Positions 30,820 through 40,218 of a stretch of 45,374 nucleotides of DNA are shown piece after piece; position 1 is the first letter of the stretch, and every line of letters starts with the position of its first letter. The notes beneath the pieces were generated by a model that saw only the letters and a program-made list of their open reading frames with translations, did not search any database and was not told the origin of the DNA. The DNA is taken from contig JANQFB010000333.1 in NCBI GenBank assembly GCA_028278085.1, positions 1 to 45,374 of the forward strand, in the 5' to 3' direction. A program made the translations under genes and the position numbers. Source of the stretch: Chitinophagales bacterium. GTDB lineage: Bacteria; Bacteroidota; Bacteroidia; Chitinophagales; JANQFB01.

Positions 30820-32775
30820 TTACTTCTTCAGTTCCTCTATTTCTTTTTGCAGCGCTTCAATAGTCGCTTGCTGTTCCTGCATACCTTTGATCAATACCGG
30901 TATCAGCGACATATAATTTACGCCTTTGAAATCCAGGTAATCATTCTCAGAATTGCTACCGACTTTTGCATTGTTGGGATGCTTAACCGTAGTAACCATT
31001 GTCGGGAAGATCTGTTCCAGATCCTGGGCTAATAAGCCATACTGCCGCTCTTTAGGAAGGTTTATATTCGCGCCTTCGGGTTTAGCGAAATAGTAGGATT
31101 TGGGAGACAACTGCATGATCTTATCCATCGCTGCTGTCATGGGCTGAACATCGGTTTTGAGATTCATGTCGGATGCGTTGATCAAGGAGCCGGTATAAGC
31201 CAGGTCTCCATCCATGTAACCGGCATAGTTGGTTTCAGCGTTGGAAGCATGGGCAAAAATTCCATAATTCGTTTCGCCGGTTTGGGCATTGGTTACATCA
31301 CAATAAGCGAATACACCCATATTAAACGTACCTTCACCAAAGCTTTCCGCATAAATGCCATAGTTCCGGGTATTACCATCGGAGCCTGCGGAAGTTCTGA
31401 TCCCGAAATTATTTTCACCATTGGATGCCGCAGAGGAAAGGACACCCACGGCTGAACCGCTTCCTGTGGTAACTCCATCAACGGAAGTATTAAATGCCCA
31501 ATTTTCTTCTCCACCCTGCCCGGTTAAGGTGATATCCAACCCTCTGTAAGCCACGGCAGCTAAATTACCGGCGTCAAAATTTCCTAAAATACCCACCAAC
31601 TGGGGGGAGGTTAACTCTCCATAAACATCGAGGTTCGAAACGGGAACGTCATTGCCAATGCCCACATAACCTTTTTTGAAATATATATCGTTACCTGTCT
31701 TGTTCCATATGGTATCAACCGCAGTGGTTTGGATCGTACTGTCGGGGAACATAAAACCACCGGAATTGGAAAATACTTTACCCGAGACTTCCAGTTGCTC
31801 ACTCGGTGTTTTATTGCCGATCCCTACTTTTCCATCCAATGCCATGAAAAGCCGGTCCTGGTTGAAGTTACGCAGCATGAAAGTACCGTTCTGTGCGTCG
31901 AATACCGTTCCGTTGCTACCGACAAAGAAACGTGCATAACGGGTATTGGAAGCATTGATGATCTTCATCCCTGAGAATTTATCGTCGTTGGCCTGCCGTA
32001 AGGTCAATACATGATTATCCGGAACATTCGTTTGACCGATCACCAATCCTTTGGAATTCAGCCTCATCTTGTCGGTATTATTAATTCTGAAGGCCAATCC
32101 CGCACCATCAGTCGTACCGATAAAATTGGTGCTGGGGTTGGTACCGGCATTTCCGTTGATCGTCCAATCGTTGGGATCATCCCTGGATTCTCCGGAAGCA
32201 TTGGGATCTTTGACCAGCGTTCCGACAAAGGTCCAGTTATCATTTTCTTTCTTGAATATGCTTCCGTTGGTACGGTTCATAAAGTAATCATTGTTTTTAC
32301 CCAGATCCTGGGTGGGATCCGACTGGCCGTCGAGCCATAAGGTACCGGCAGCTTCAACACCGCCTACCAGTGATTCGGCTTCTTTGGCCCGAATGGCATA
32401 AGGTACGGATAAGATCGGGGTACTTCCCACCAGCTTGTAATGGTCTCCACCGTTGATATCGATCTCTACTGACAAGTACTGGGTACGTTTGCCCCACTGG
32501 ACTTTTTCGAAGGAACCCTGAACAGCCTCGCCATCACCGATCGGTACATGGAACAAACCGAATTCATCTGTGCTTACCTGGTGGGTTTCCGAATAAATGA
32601 CCATCCCTTCGGCGGAACCATCTTTGATAGAAGTTCTGAGACTGATGTTTTGATTTTTGATCAGATCGCCGCTGGCATCTCTCGCAGCCGCTTGATAATT
32701 AAACGCTTCAGGGGCCTGGGCATATACCGTTGCCGTCAATGCCATTACGACCAAAATAAGTAGTACTTTTTTCAT
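30820..32775 (-). CDS. Secreted fibre protein with C-terminal S74 chaperone domain
   Basis: 651 residues with a signal peptide (MKKVLLILVVMALTATVYAQ). The first 130 residues form a recurrent Bacteroidota N-terminal module (APEAFNYQAAARDASGDLIK ... STPILSVPYAIRAKEAES). A long beta-rich shaft follows, with 'KVGIGNKTPSEQLEVSGKVF' and 'GYVGIGNDVPVSNLDVYGEL' repeats. The end is an S74-type domain (ASDMNLKTDVQPMTAAMDKI ... YGLLAQDLEQIFPTMV) and a short coiled coil (QEQQATIEALQKEIEELKK). There is no T9SS sorting domain, unlike the related protein at 1156-3780, so anchoring differs. It is likely a trimeric surface fibre; the ligand is unknown. Confidence 0.87.
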   Translation of the reverse strand: MKKVLLILVVMALTATVYAQAPEAFNYQAAARDASGDLIKNQNISLRTSIKDGSAEGMVIYSETHQVSTDEFGLFHVPIGDGEAVQGSFEKVQWGKRTQYLSVEIDINGGDHYKLVGSTPILSVPYAIRAKEAESLVGGVEAAGTLWLDGQSDPTQDLGKNNDYFMNRTNGSIFKKENDNWTFVGTLVKDPNASGESRDDPNDWTINGNAGTNPSTNFIGTTDGAGLAFRINNTDKMRLNSKGLVIGQTNVPDNHVLTLRQANDDKFSGMKIINASNTRYARFFVGSNGTVFDAQNGTFMLRNFNQDRLFMALDGKVGIGNKTPSEQLEVSGKVFSNSGGFMFPDSTIQTTAVDTIWNKTGNDIYFKKGYVGIGNDVPVSNLDVYGELTSPQLVGILGNFDAGNLAAVAYRGLDITLTGQGGEENWAFNTSVDGVTTGSGSAVGVLSSAASNGENNFGIRTSAGSDGNTRNYGIYAESFGEGTFNMGVFAYCDVTNAQTGETNYGIFAHASNAETNYAGYMDGDLAYTGSLINASDMNLKTDVQPMTAAMDKIMQLSPKSYYFAKPEGANINLPKERQYGLLAQDLEQIFPTMVTTVKHPNNAKVGSNSENDYLDFKGVNYMSLIPVLIKGMQEQQATIEALQKEIEELKK

Positions 32776-32994
32776 TTGTTTTAAATTTTTGATTCTTAAT
32801 TAATTAGCGTCCGGTACTTAGCCGCACCAAATCCCAAGCCTACATTCCGCTCGGGAACGTATGATCATTGGATTTTCGAAGGATTAAATTACTTATTATT
32901 TTAAGTTTAACAAAAAAAACAGACACTCATTTCATGGATGGTACAAAATAGCCTGTGAAGTGTTAAATATGAGGAGAGAACGGGCCGGATAAGC

Positions 32995-33444
32995 TTAGGG
33001 ATGCCAGGTTTGCAATTCGATGATATTTCCTTCGGGATCTTTGGCATAAACAAAGGTGATCTTTCCGGCTCCTGCGATCATGCGGGTGGTTACCTCTCCC
33101 AAAGCGCTGCCCCCGTTGGCGATGATAAGGCCCAGGTAGTTCCGTACATTATCCACCTGGAAGGCAATATGGGCAAAGCCGGCCTGGTTAACACTGTTTT
33201 CACTGGCTTTTACCTGGTCCATATATTGAAAGATCTCCAGGGTGGGCCCTCCTGCCGTATATCCGGGTAGCGACAGGTGAAGACCTTGGATCCTCGCCCC
33301 CGCCACACCAGTAGCTTTTTCCAGCCAGGCGCCGGCAAGATCTCTTTCGGGAGGGAGGGGTTTACAACCGAACACCCGGATATAGAATTCCGATAAATTC
33401 TTCCAGTCCCGGGCAACCAGGTTTACATGACCGAACTTGACCAT
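32995..33444 (-). CDS. VOC-superfamily protein (glyoxalase/dioxygenase-like)
   Basis: 149 residues forming two beta-alpha-beta-beta-beta modules. The metal-binding residues of the fold are present: His in FGHVNLVA, Glu in TLEIFQYM, His in FAHIAFQV and Glu in GNIIELQTW. VOC enzymes act on small molecules (methylglyoxal adducts, epimerisation, fosfomycin, aromatic rings) with a divalent metal. The short DPEGN motif is typical. Nothing in the neighbourhood points to one substrate. The next minus-strand gene upstream (OM barrel) ends 107 bp away with a hairpin between, so this is probably a separate transcript. Confidence 0.8.
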   Translation of the reverse strand: MVKFGHVNLVARDWKNLSEFYIRVFGCKPLPPERDLAGAWLEKATGVAGARIQGLHLSLPGYTAGGPTLEIFQYMDQVKASENSVNQAGFAHIAFQVDNVRNYLGLIIANGGSALGEVTTRMIAGAGKITFVYAKDPEGNIIELQTWHP

Positions 33445-33472
33445 ACCGGTAGCAATTTAAGGATAAAAGTTC

Positions 33473-33503
33473 GAGGGTGTCTCATAAGGTAGGAGACACC
33501 CTC
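33473..33503 (-). terminator. Stem-loop downstream of the OM-barrel gene
   Basis: GAGGGTGTCTC (33473-33483) and GAGACACCCTC (33493-33503) pair perfectly over 11 bp with a 9-nt loop. The stem lies 49 bp past the stop of the minus-strand gene at 33552. The following minus-strand bases are only modestly T-rich (CGAACTTTTA), so termination may be partial. Confidence 0.5.
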
Positions 33504-33551
33504 AATGAATTGTCTGTCCGTAGTAAACCCGGAATGAAGCCGATGGACGTA

Positions 33552-35018
33552 TCAGAACAGGCTGTATAAAAAGCCGACCTCGATTTCCTGGTAGATCAAG
33601 CGCTCCCGGCTGTCGGTGGGGGCAGCCTCCGGTTCCGATCGTACGGTAAATCGATCATAACGCCACGCGTACCTGCCATTTAACCGGACCCTGGGAGATA
33701 TATAATAATTGACCTGCAGATCCGAAGCCAGTTCCCAACGTTTGTTGATGAGATCGTTCATCCCGACAACCCGGTTTAAACGAACATAATTCCAATAACT
33801 GCCGGTAAGCCCCAGGCTTATGCTGGTCCTCGAATTCGGGTAGAAACCGATCTTCCCGTTGATCTTGCTGAAGATCACTTCCTCATCATTCAACCGGAAA
33901 GGATTGGCGATGATCTGCAACTGATCATCTTCCTGAACCCATTCGTACCCCAGGTCTGCGAAACCGGAAAATTGCCATTTAAGGTTCAGGGGCCGGTGGT
34001 ATTCATAGCGGCCTAAGCCGGTTATGGCAAAGCGGCCTGATTCTTGTTTCCGCAAGCTTTCCAACACCAGGGAATCATTATCCACGTAATAGTTGGTCAT
34101 AAATCTATTGCTGAAATACAGATCGGTGCGGGGTTGTATCCGGAACGACAATCGTCCGCCGGCAAAGCGTGGTGGCCAGGCGGCAAAATCCCAATTGTCA
34201 TAAAGCGTGGTGAAATATACCGCGTCGGCATCGGTTACCGGTACAGTGGATTGTATCAGCGAATCAACGGTTTTGATTTCCCGGATACGTTGGAGCCGGG
34301 CATCGAAAAATCGTCTGTTTTTGATCTCCGACATCCTTTTTGCCAGCAGGAGCACTTCTTCCGTCGACGGTGAACGGGATAACTTGTTATGGCTCATCAG
34401 ATCATCCAGCACATAAACCGCCAATCGGGCATCCGTAACTTCCTCGATGCGGCCATATCCCACACCGAAGGGGATCTCGAGGATACCACGGTGGTTAATA
34501 TCCCTACCCTCTGTCCTCAAAGGGCCCAAGTCCGTCCCCCACTGATTCTGGTAGTTCCGGATATTATGCCCGTAATAGATCGTCGGATCCAGCTCGTAAA
34601 AGAACAACTTCCACACATAAAAGCGATTCGTGCTGTTAATGCGGAGGAAGTTATCGGCAGAAGTATTCCCATTATGGTCGTCCCTTTCGACGAGATCTTT
34701 CCAGTTCCTGTAATTACCGTTGTTACCCAAACTGATGGTGTGAAAGCCCTGGTAGGGCCGGCTATTCCGGTAGAAGGAATAATGGGCGTCGAAATCTGCG
34801 AACAGATTGTGCCGGAGCCCGCCGCGATTCTCATCCGGATCATCCCGGAAAGTCCGGTCATGACGGGTATCGGCAGAAAGATCTATAAAAAAATCCAACT
34901 GGTGGCGGGTAATATCGGGCTGTTTGAACAGGGAAAGGTCGAAGGTATCTAATTGTGCGGAGGCCGAGTTGGCCAGTAAAAAAATAGCCAAGCTAAAGCA
35001 TTTCATTGTTTTGATCAT
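33552..35018 (-). CDS. Hypothetical outer-membrane beta-barrel protein
   Basis: 488 residues. A signal peptide opens at residue 1 or 5 (MIKTMKCFSLAIFLLANSAS...Q; the second ATG, at 35006, is an alternative). The rest consists of short alternating strands with aromatic girdles (YHRPLNLKWQFSGFADLGYE, SRTSISLGLTGSYWNYVRLN, LASDLQVNYYISPRVRLNGR) and ends EVGFLYSLF, an outer-membrane-type terminal strand. I recognise no specific family; a helical insert (around 205-260) may form a plug or periplasmic part. It is divergent from the purine permease gene at 35224, so shared regulation is possible, but no consensus promoter was found in the 200-bp gap. Confidence 0.65.
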   Translation of the reverse strand: MIKTMKCFSLAIFLLANSASAQLDTFDLSLFKQPDITRHQLDFFIDLSADTRHDRTFRDDPDENRGGLRHNLFADFDAHYSFYRNSRPYQGFHTISLGNNGNYRNWKDLVERDDHNGNTSADNFLRINSTNRFYVWKLFFYELDPTIYYGHNIRNYQNQWGTDLGPLRTEGRDINHRGILEIPFGVGYGRIEEVTDARLAVYVLDDLMSHNKLSRSPSTEEVLLLAKRMSEIKNRRFFDARLQRIREIKTVDSLIQSTVPVTDADAVYFTTLYDNWDFAAWPPRFAGGRLSFRIQPRTDLYFSNRFMTNYYVDNDSLVLESLRKQESGRFAITGLGRYEYHRPLNLKWQFSGFADLGYEWVQEDDQLQIIANPFRLNDEEVIFSKINGKIGFYPNSRTSISLGLTGSYWNYVRLNRVVGMNDLINKRWELASDLQVNYYISPRVRLNGRYAWRYDRFTVRSEPEAAPTDSRERLIYQEIEVGFLYSLF

Positions 35019-35223
35019 AATAAATAGTTTATAGTTCGGTTGGCATCATGCCTTCAAACCGTTATTAAGAATAGTTATCCATAGCTGTGGCCGGTCGATT
35101 CAATAGTCAATTAACGGTAAACAATTATTATGCCAAACTACATTTTTTAAATATAAGGATTCTTACCAATAGTAGGCAAGTGAAGCCGGTACCGGCATCT
35201 CCGTAAAATGCCTATATTTGATC

Positions 35224-36513
35224 ATGCTCGCCCGTTTTTTTCCCTTCAAAGAGCGGCAAACGTCCCTGTCGAAGGAGGTTATCGCCGGAGCAACCACTTT
35301 CCTGACCATGTCTTATATCATTTTCGTGAATCCCTCTATCCTGGCGGAAACGGGTATGGACAAGGAAGCCCTGATCGCGGTAACCTGCATCGTGGCAGCC
35401 ATTTCGACTATCCTGATGGGCCTCATCCCAAATGTACCGATAGCCATGGCTCCGGGTATGGGACTCAACGCTTTTTTCACCTATACCATTGTAATCACGG
35501 AAGGCGTAAGCTGGCAGACCGCTTTGGGTATTGTATTTCTGGCGGGTTGTTTTTTTATGATCTTAAGTCTTCTCGGCGCCCGGGAAAAAATTATCCGGGC
35601 CATCCCTCCATCGCTGGTTACCGGAATTGCCGTGGGCATTGGCCTATTCCTGGTTTTTATTGGTTTGAAAAACCTCGGGGTCGTGGTCGATCATCCCGCT
35701 ACCCTGGTTACCCTCGGCCCGATCAACACAGAAGTCTTATTAGGTTTGGCCGGCCTCTTTCTGATCATTGTCTTATATATCCGTAAGATCCACGGCTCCA
35801 TCCTGATCGGTATTTTAGTAACCACTGCACTTGCCCTGGCAACGGGTTCCATTTCCGGCTCCGATGAGCTGATCAGCTCCGAAATTTCCATCGCTCCGGT
35901 CGCCTTTCAATTGGATATTCCCGGGGCCTTGAAATGGAATTTGCTGGGGATCGTTTTTGCTATTTTATACATTGACCTTTTTGATACCCTGGGTACTTTA
36001 GTCGCCTGTTCCCATGAAGCCGGACTGGTCAAAAAAGACGGGACCATTGCCCGGATCTCCCAAATGCTGGGTGTTGATGCGCTGGCAACCATGTTGAGCG
36101 GTTTGCTGGGGACCTCTCCGACCACCAGCTATGTAGAATCGGCCACGGGGATCGCTGCCGGAGGGAAAACAGGATTTACTTCGTTGGTAACGGGCGTGCT
36201 GTTTTTGATAGGCTTGTTATTTATACCCATCATTGGCATCGTTCCTGCCTATGCTACTGCGCCCGCTTTGATCATCGTCGGTTTTTTGATGATCCGGCAG
36301 ATCGTAAAAATAGATTTCCAGGACCTCGAGGAAGCTATTCCGGCCTTGATCACCATGATCGTTATGCCGCTGACCTTTCAGATCTCTACCGGTATAGCAT
36401 TCGGCTTTATTTCATGGGGAGTGATCAAATTGCTGCTGGGAAAATACAAGGAGATCGGATGGGTAATGGCCATTGTCATCATGCTCTCGATCCTGAACCT
36501 GGTGAGCCTTTGA
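35224..36513 (+). CDS. NCS2-family purine permease (adenine/guanine/hypoxanthine type)
   Basis: An inner-membrane transporter of 429 residues. A TTG at 35218 is in frame, but ATG 35224 is the family-like start (MLARFFPFKERQTSLSKEVI). It has AzgA/GhxP-type signatures: GATTFLTMSYIIFVNPSIL, MAPGMGLNAFFTYTIV, LYIDLFDTLGTLVACS and GLLGTSPTTSYVESATGIAA. About a dozen membrane segments span the protein. It should import purine bases with protons. Its place next to urate, allantoin and allantoate degradation genes supports a purine or urate-related substrate. It is not in the same transcript as the urate operon because an antisense gene lies between. Confidence 0.9.
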   Translation: MLARFFPFKERQTSLSKEVIAGATTFLTMSYIIFVNPSILAETGMDKEALIAVTCIVAAISTILMGLIPNVPIAMAPGMGLNAFFTYTIVITEGVSWQTALGIVFLAGCFFMILSLLGAREKIIRAIPPSLVTGIAVGIGLFLVFIGLKNLGVVVDHPATLVTLGPINTEVLLGLAGLFLIIVLYIRKIHGSILIGILVTTALALATGSISGSDELISSEISIAPVAFQLDIPGALKWNLLGIVFAILYIDLFDTLGTLVACSHEAGLVKKDGTIARISQMLGVDALATMLSGLLGTSPTTSYVESATGIAAGGKTGFTSLVTGVLFLIGLLFIPIIGIVPAYATAPALIIVGFLMIRQIVKIDFQDLEEAIPALITMIVMPLTFQISTGIAFGFISWGVIKLLLGKYKEIGWVMAIVIMLSILNLVSL

Positions 36514-36524
36514 AACCGGATGGA

Positions 36525-36911
36525 TTAAGATTTATTCATCTCCCAATCTTCATACAGATCGCTGTTCCCTTCGATGGCATATAATAATCCTTTGATCACG
36601 TGTTCATCTTTGATCACGTAATCCCTAACCCCGTCGTTGATCAGGTCGAGTACCACCTGGCCATCCTCATTCGAGCTCAAAATGATCAAATGAGTATCCG
36701 GGCATTTCTCTTTTAAGATCCGGAACAGTTCCTGCCCGTTCATCCCGGGCATATCGTAATCGATGGTAATGATATCGGGCACCTGCTGATCGATGACCTG
36801 CAATAGATCTTCTCCACTGTAAAATGCCCTGACCTGGAAATGACGCTGCAAGGCTGGCATCAAAAAATCAATATACACCTTATCATCATCGACAATAAAA
36901 AGTGACTTCAT
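36525..36911 (-). CDS. Single-domain response regulator (CheY-like)
   Basis: 128 residues forming only a receiver domain: acidic pocket Asp8-Asp10 (IVDDD), phosphoacceptor Asp51 (TIDYDMPGMNG), Ser79/Ser80 (ILSSNED) and Lys101 (YVIKDE). There is no output domain, so it acts by protein contact like CheY or Spo0F. No histidine kinase gene is nearby. It is transcribed against the purine genes on both sides, and its stop is 11 bp from the permease stop. It is probably a stand-alone element; any link to purine sensing is a guess. Confidence 0.9.
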   Translation of the reverse strand: MKSLFIVDDDKVYIDFLMPALQRHFQVRAFYSGEDLLQVIDQQVPDIITIDYDMPGMNGQELFRILKEKCPDTHLIILSSNEDGQVVLDLINDGVRDYVIKDEHVIKGLLYAIEGNSDLYEDWEMNKS

Positions 36912-37042
36912 AGCGGGAAAATGTAGGTTGCTCGGCTTGAAACGAAATTAATAAATTCCCGGATGAATTGAGAGCCGTCAAAAAACAAATTAGCCCTTTC
37001 TCCCGTTGCGGATAAGCCCTGCAACGGATTCCCATCTTATAG

Positions 37043-37072
37043 TTGATATTGATCCGGTATTTGCTATTTTTG
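37043..37072 (+). promoter_or_regulatory. Promoter of the urate-degradation operon
   Basis: An exact -7 TATTTTTG (37065-37072) lies 19 bp after a -33-like GTTG ending at 37045. Transcription would begin near 37078. This places the upstream in-frame TTG (37006) outside the message and supports a start at ATG 37150 or 37198 for the first gene. Confidence 0.45.
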
Positions 37073-37149
37073 TAACATATTCCCAAGGCAATAATCATAT
37101 CATCCATACCACCCATTTCGACATTCCTGTCTTGAGGTCAATAGCCCAT

Positions 37150-38823
37150 ATGCCCGTTATTTTGTTCAGATCCGACTCTGCTGCCAAATTCCAAAGGATG
37201 GTTATCATGCTATGCACAGCGATGCTTTGCTGGGTAATGCCGGTGCTTGCAGGAACCACATCCGCCGACACTCCGGACAGCCTGACCGGGGATATTAAGG
37301 TGGTCAGTGATAGCGCAGACACCTCCGTTAAAGCTTTGACCGATCCAACAAGTCCAACACCGGATCCGGAACCAGGCTTATGGGAAAAGATAGGGGAAGA
37401 TCCCCATGGTTGGCTGGTGGCATTGCTGGTGGTGATCGCCATTTTTATCATCTACTTATTCCGCAGGGTCAGTGAGGCCCTGAACAGCCAGTCCGGTGAC
37501 AGGGGCTCGAAGCGGCTCCGGGTCGAACTGGGTGAATTGAAAGACGAACTCCAACAAACCTGGGTGGTCTTGCTGGTGCTGCTGCTCGTTTTTGCAGCGA
37601 TATACGTCGGTTATTTTGCCATCCGCGGAACCGGCATGGAAGCCCACATCATAGAATGGCTGAACCTGATCGTCCGCTGGGCGCATGTGGTTGCCGGGAT
37701 CTCCTGGATCGGCGCTTCTTTCTACTTCATCTTCCTGGAAAACAGTCTCAACCGGACGGAAAACCTGCGGGAGGGAATAGCCGGCGATTTGTGGGCCGTG
37801 CATGGCGGTGGGTTCTATTTCCTGGAAAAATACAAGGTCGCGCCTGAAGTACTGCCAAAAAAGCTCCATTGGTTCAAGTACGAAGCCTACTTTACCTGGA
37901 TCACGGGATTTATACTGCTGTATATCGTCTATTATATGAACCCAGGCGCCTACCTGGTCGATCCGGTGATCATGGAACTCGATCCGCAGTTGGCAGTTGG
38001 GATCGGCATCAGCAGCCTGATCGTATCCTGGTTGGTATATGACCTCTTGTGCAAGTCCGAATTAGCCAAAAACAGGAACTTATTTTCCGGTATCGTGATC
38101 GCCTATATTATCGGTATTGCCTTTGTCCTGGCACAATTGTTCAACAGCCGTGCCGCTTATATTCACGTGGGGGCTATCATCGGTACCATCATGGCAGCGA
38201 ATGTATTCTTTGTGATCATCCCTGGCCAAAAAGCCATGGTAAGGGCCGCCAAAACCGGACAACCCCTGGACCCTACCCTGGGTCAAAAGGCGGGTTTAAG
38301 GTCCTTGCACAACAATTATTTCACCTTGCCGGTCATATTTATCATGATCAGCAATCATTTCCCCAGTACCTTCGGACATGAGTGGAATTGGGTGATCCTC
38401 GGAGCGCTCTCCCTGGCAAGCGTCGGGATCAAGCATTTCTGGAATTTGCTGGAAAAGGGCAACCCACCCTATAAGCTGCTGGCCCTTTCGGTAGTTGCCG
38501 TAATTGCCCTGGCTATTGTCACTTCTCCGGTTGTTACCCAATCCGTTAAAGACTCTACCCCTGTCTCCTTTCCGGAAGCCCAGCAGGTGATCAACGACCG
38601 GTGTGTGAGTTGCCATTCGGCATATCCTTCGGATGATGTGAATACGGTTGCACCTAACGGCATTATGTTCGATACGCCCGAACAGATCATCAAACAGGCC
38701 GACCGGATCATGGTCAGGACGGTGGTTACACGAACCATGCCACAAGCTAATAAAACCGGCATGACTCCTGAAGAACGCGATATCCTGAGGAGATGGATCG
38801 AACAGGGCGCTAAACCGGATTAA
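37150..38823 (+). CDS. puuD: Membrane urate oxidase with cytochrome c domain (PuuD type)
   Basis: 557 residues from ATG 37150; ATG 37198 is an alternative, and an upstream frame at 37006 precedes the promoter and is rejected. A hydrophobic leader (MVIMLCTAMLCWVMPVLAG) and about nine membrane helices follow, with the PuuD block (IIEWLNLIVRWAHVVAGISW ... YFIFLENSL ... LWAVHGGGFYFLEKYKV ... LHWFKYEAYFTW). A C-terminal mono-haem cytochrome c domain has Cys485-x-x-Cys488-His489 (RCVSCH) and a likely Met ligand (RTMPQ). PuuD proteins oxidise urate to 5-hydroxyisourate and pass electrons to the respiratory chain, avoiding hydrogen peroxide. It is the first gene of an operon with all the following purine genes; the allantoinase starts 2 bp later. 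Confidence 0.9.
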   Translation: MPVILFRSDSAAKFQRMVIMLCTAMLCWVMPVLAGTTSADTPDSLTGDIKVVSDSADTSVKALTDPTSPTPDPEPGLWEKIGEDPHGWLVALLVVIAIFIIYLFRRVSEALNSQSGDRGSKRLRVELGELKDELQQTWVVLLVLLLVFAAIYVGYFAIRGTGMEAHIIEWLNLIVRWAHVVAGISWIGASFYFIFLENSLNRTENLREGIAGDLWAVHGGGFYFLEKYKVAPEVLPKKLHWFKYEAYFTWITGFILLYIVYYMNPGAYLVDPVIMELDPQLAVGIGISSLIVSWLVYDLLCKSELAKNRNLFSGIVIAYIIGIAFVLAQLFNSRAAYIHVGAIIGTIMAANVFFVIIPGQKAMVRAAKTGQPLDPTLGQKAGLRSLHNNYFTLPVIFIMISNHFPSTFGHEWNWVILGALSLASVGIKHFWNLLEKGNPPYKLLALSVVAVIALAIVTSPVVTQSVKDSTPVSFPEAQQVINDRCVSCHSAYPSDDVNTVAPNGIMFDTPEQIIKQADRIMVRTVVTRTMPQANKTGMTPEERDILRRWIEQGAKPD

Positions 38824-38825
38824 GG

Positions 38826-40172
38826 ATGCAGCAATGGGCCATTCATAGTGAACGGGTGATCACTCCCGAAGGTATACGTCCGGCAACAGTACTGGTAAGA
38901 CAAGACAAGATCCTCGACATCCAGCCCGGCCACTGGACACATCCTGATTTTTTTGGGGAAAGTATGGGGCACCAGGTGATCATGCCCGGATTGATCGATT
39001 CGCATGTTCACATCAATGAACCTGGTCGCACGGATTGGGAAGGCTTTACCACCGCTACAAGGGCTGCAGCGGCCGGGGGTATTACCACCTTGGTGGATAT
39101 GCCGCTTAATTCCAGCCCGGTAACGGTTACACCAGGAGCGTTTGAAGAAAAATTACGTGTCGCCGAAGATCAGCTTTGGGTCAATTGCGGCTTCTGGGGC
39201 GGGATTGTCCCGGAAAACAGCGGAAAGATCGAAGATCTGCTGAAGTCCGGGGTGTTAGGGATCAAAGCCTTCCTGACGCATTCCGGCATTGACGAGTTCC
39301 CCAATGTGGAGGCTTTGGACCTGCGGAAGGCGGCCCCCGTGATCGGCCATTACGAAGTGCCCTTGCTGGCGCATGCCGAGATCGATTCGGCTCATCCGGA
39401 TGCGCATTTTCTGGAAGAAGATCCTACGGCCTACCGGTCTTTCCTGAAGTCAAGGCCCAGATCCTGGGAAGATCAGGCCATAACCTTGCTGATCGACCTT
39501 TGCCGGGAATATCGGCATCGCACTCACATCGTCCACTTGTCGGCGGCTACTTCCATTCCCGCTATCGAAAGCGCCAGAGCCGCAGGTTTGCCGCTCACAG
39601 TCGAAACCTGTCCGCATTATCTATATTTCAAGGCGGAAGATATTCCCGATAAGGATACCCGGTTCAAATGTGCACCCCCGATCCGGGAAGGGGCGAACAA
39701 TGATCAATTATGGGCCGCACTGGCCAGAGGCACCATCGATTTTGTCGTTACGGATCACTCCCCGGCACCCCCGGACATGAAAAAGACCGCTTCGGGGAAT
39801 TTGAAGGAGGCCTGGGGGGGTATTGCCAGCCTGCAATTTCTTTTACCTGTTTTTTGGACGGCCGCACGCAAAAAGGGTTTCGACCTGGTGCAATTGTCTC
39901 GGTTGTTGAGCCGGCAAACCGCCGCTTTCATCGGCCTGGGCGAGCGGAAGGGCCAATTGAAAGCAGGATTCGACGCCGATATTACCGTATGGGATCCCGA
40001 TGCACGTTTCACCATCCATCCCCAAGCCATCCACCACAAACATAAGGTCACGCCTTACCTCGACCATACCCTGGAAGGGCTGGTCACAAGAACCTATGTA
40101 AAGGGCAGAAAAGTTTACGATCAGGGAGAATTCGTATCTTTGCCGACCGGAGATCTGATTTTAAGATCCTGA
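38826..40172 (+). CDS. allB: Allantoinase
   Basis: 448 residues of the cyclic amidohydrolase family. Metal ligands are visible: His60 and His62 (GLIDSHVHINEPG), carboxylated Lys147 (GIKAFLTHSG), His183 (LAHAE), His237 (IVHLSA) and Asp310 (VVTDHSP). The segments RTDWEGFTTATRAAAAGG and TVETCPHYLYF are typical of allantoinases rather than dihydropyrimidinases or dihydroorotases. It hydrolyses allantoin to allantoate. The 2-bp gap to puuD and the allantoicase gene just downstream confirm the pathway. Confidence 0.92.
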   Translation: MQQWAIHSERVITPEGIRPATVLVRQDKILDIQPGHWTHPDFFGESMGHQVIMPGLIDSHVHINEPGRTDWEGFTTATRAAAAGGITTLVDMPLNSSPVTVTPGAFEEKLRVAEDQLWVNCGFWGGIVPENSGKIEDLLKSGVLGIKAFLTHSGIDEFPNVEALDLRKAAPVIGHYEVPLLAHAEIDSAHPDAHFLEEDPTAYRSFLKSRPRSWEDQAITLLIDLCREYRHRTHIVHLSAATSIPAIESARAAGLPLTVETCPHYLYFKAEDIPDKDTRFKCAPPIREGANNDQLWAALARGTIDFVVTDHSPAPPDMKKTASGNLKEAWGGIASLQFLLPVFWTAARKKGFDLVQLSRLLSRQTAAFIGLGERKGQLKAGFDADITVWDPDARFTIHPQAIHHKHKVTPYLDHTLEGLVTRTYVKGRKVYDQGEFVSLPTGDLILRS

Positions 40173-40218
40173 TCAAAACTATCTCTACCGATTGATTGCC
40201 AGTCCTAATACAACTCCT

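Noticed and set aside
35213-35220. TATATTTG, a perfect -7 promoter motif at the start of the purine permease gene
   Set aside because: It lies 4 bp before the ATG at 35224, which would put the transcription start inside the coding region, and no -33 TTTG is present at the right distance; treated as chance.
37006-37149. N-terminal extension of the urate oxidase reading frame
   Set aside because: It has no ATG before 37150 and would start upstream of the predicted promoter -7 at 37065-37072; the extra residues are not family-like.
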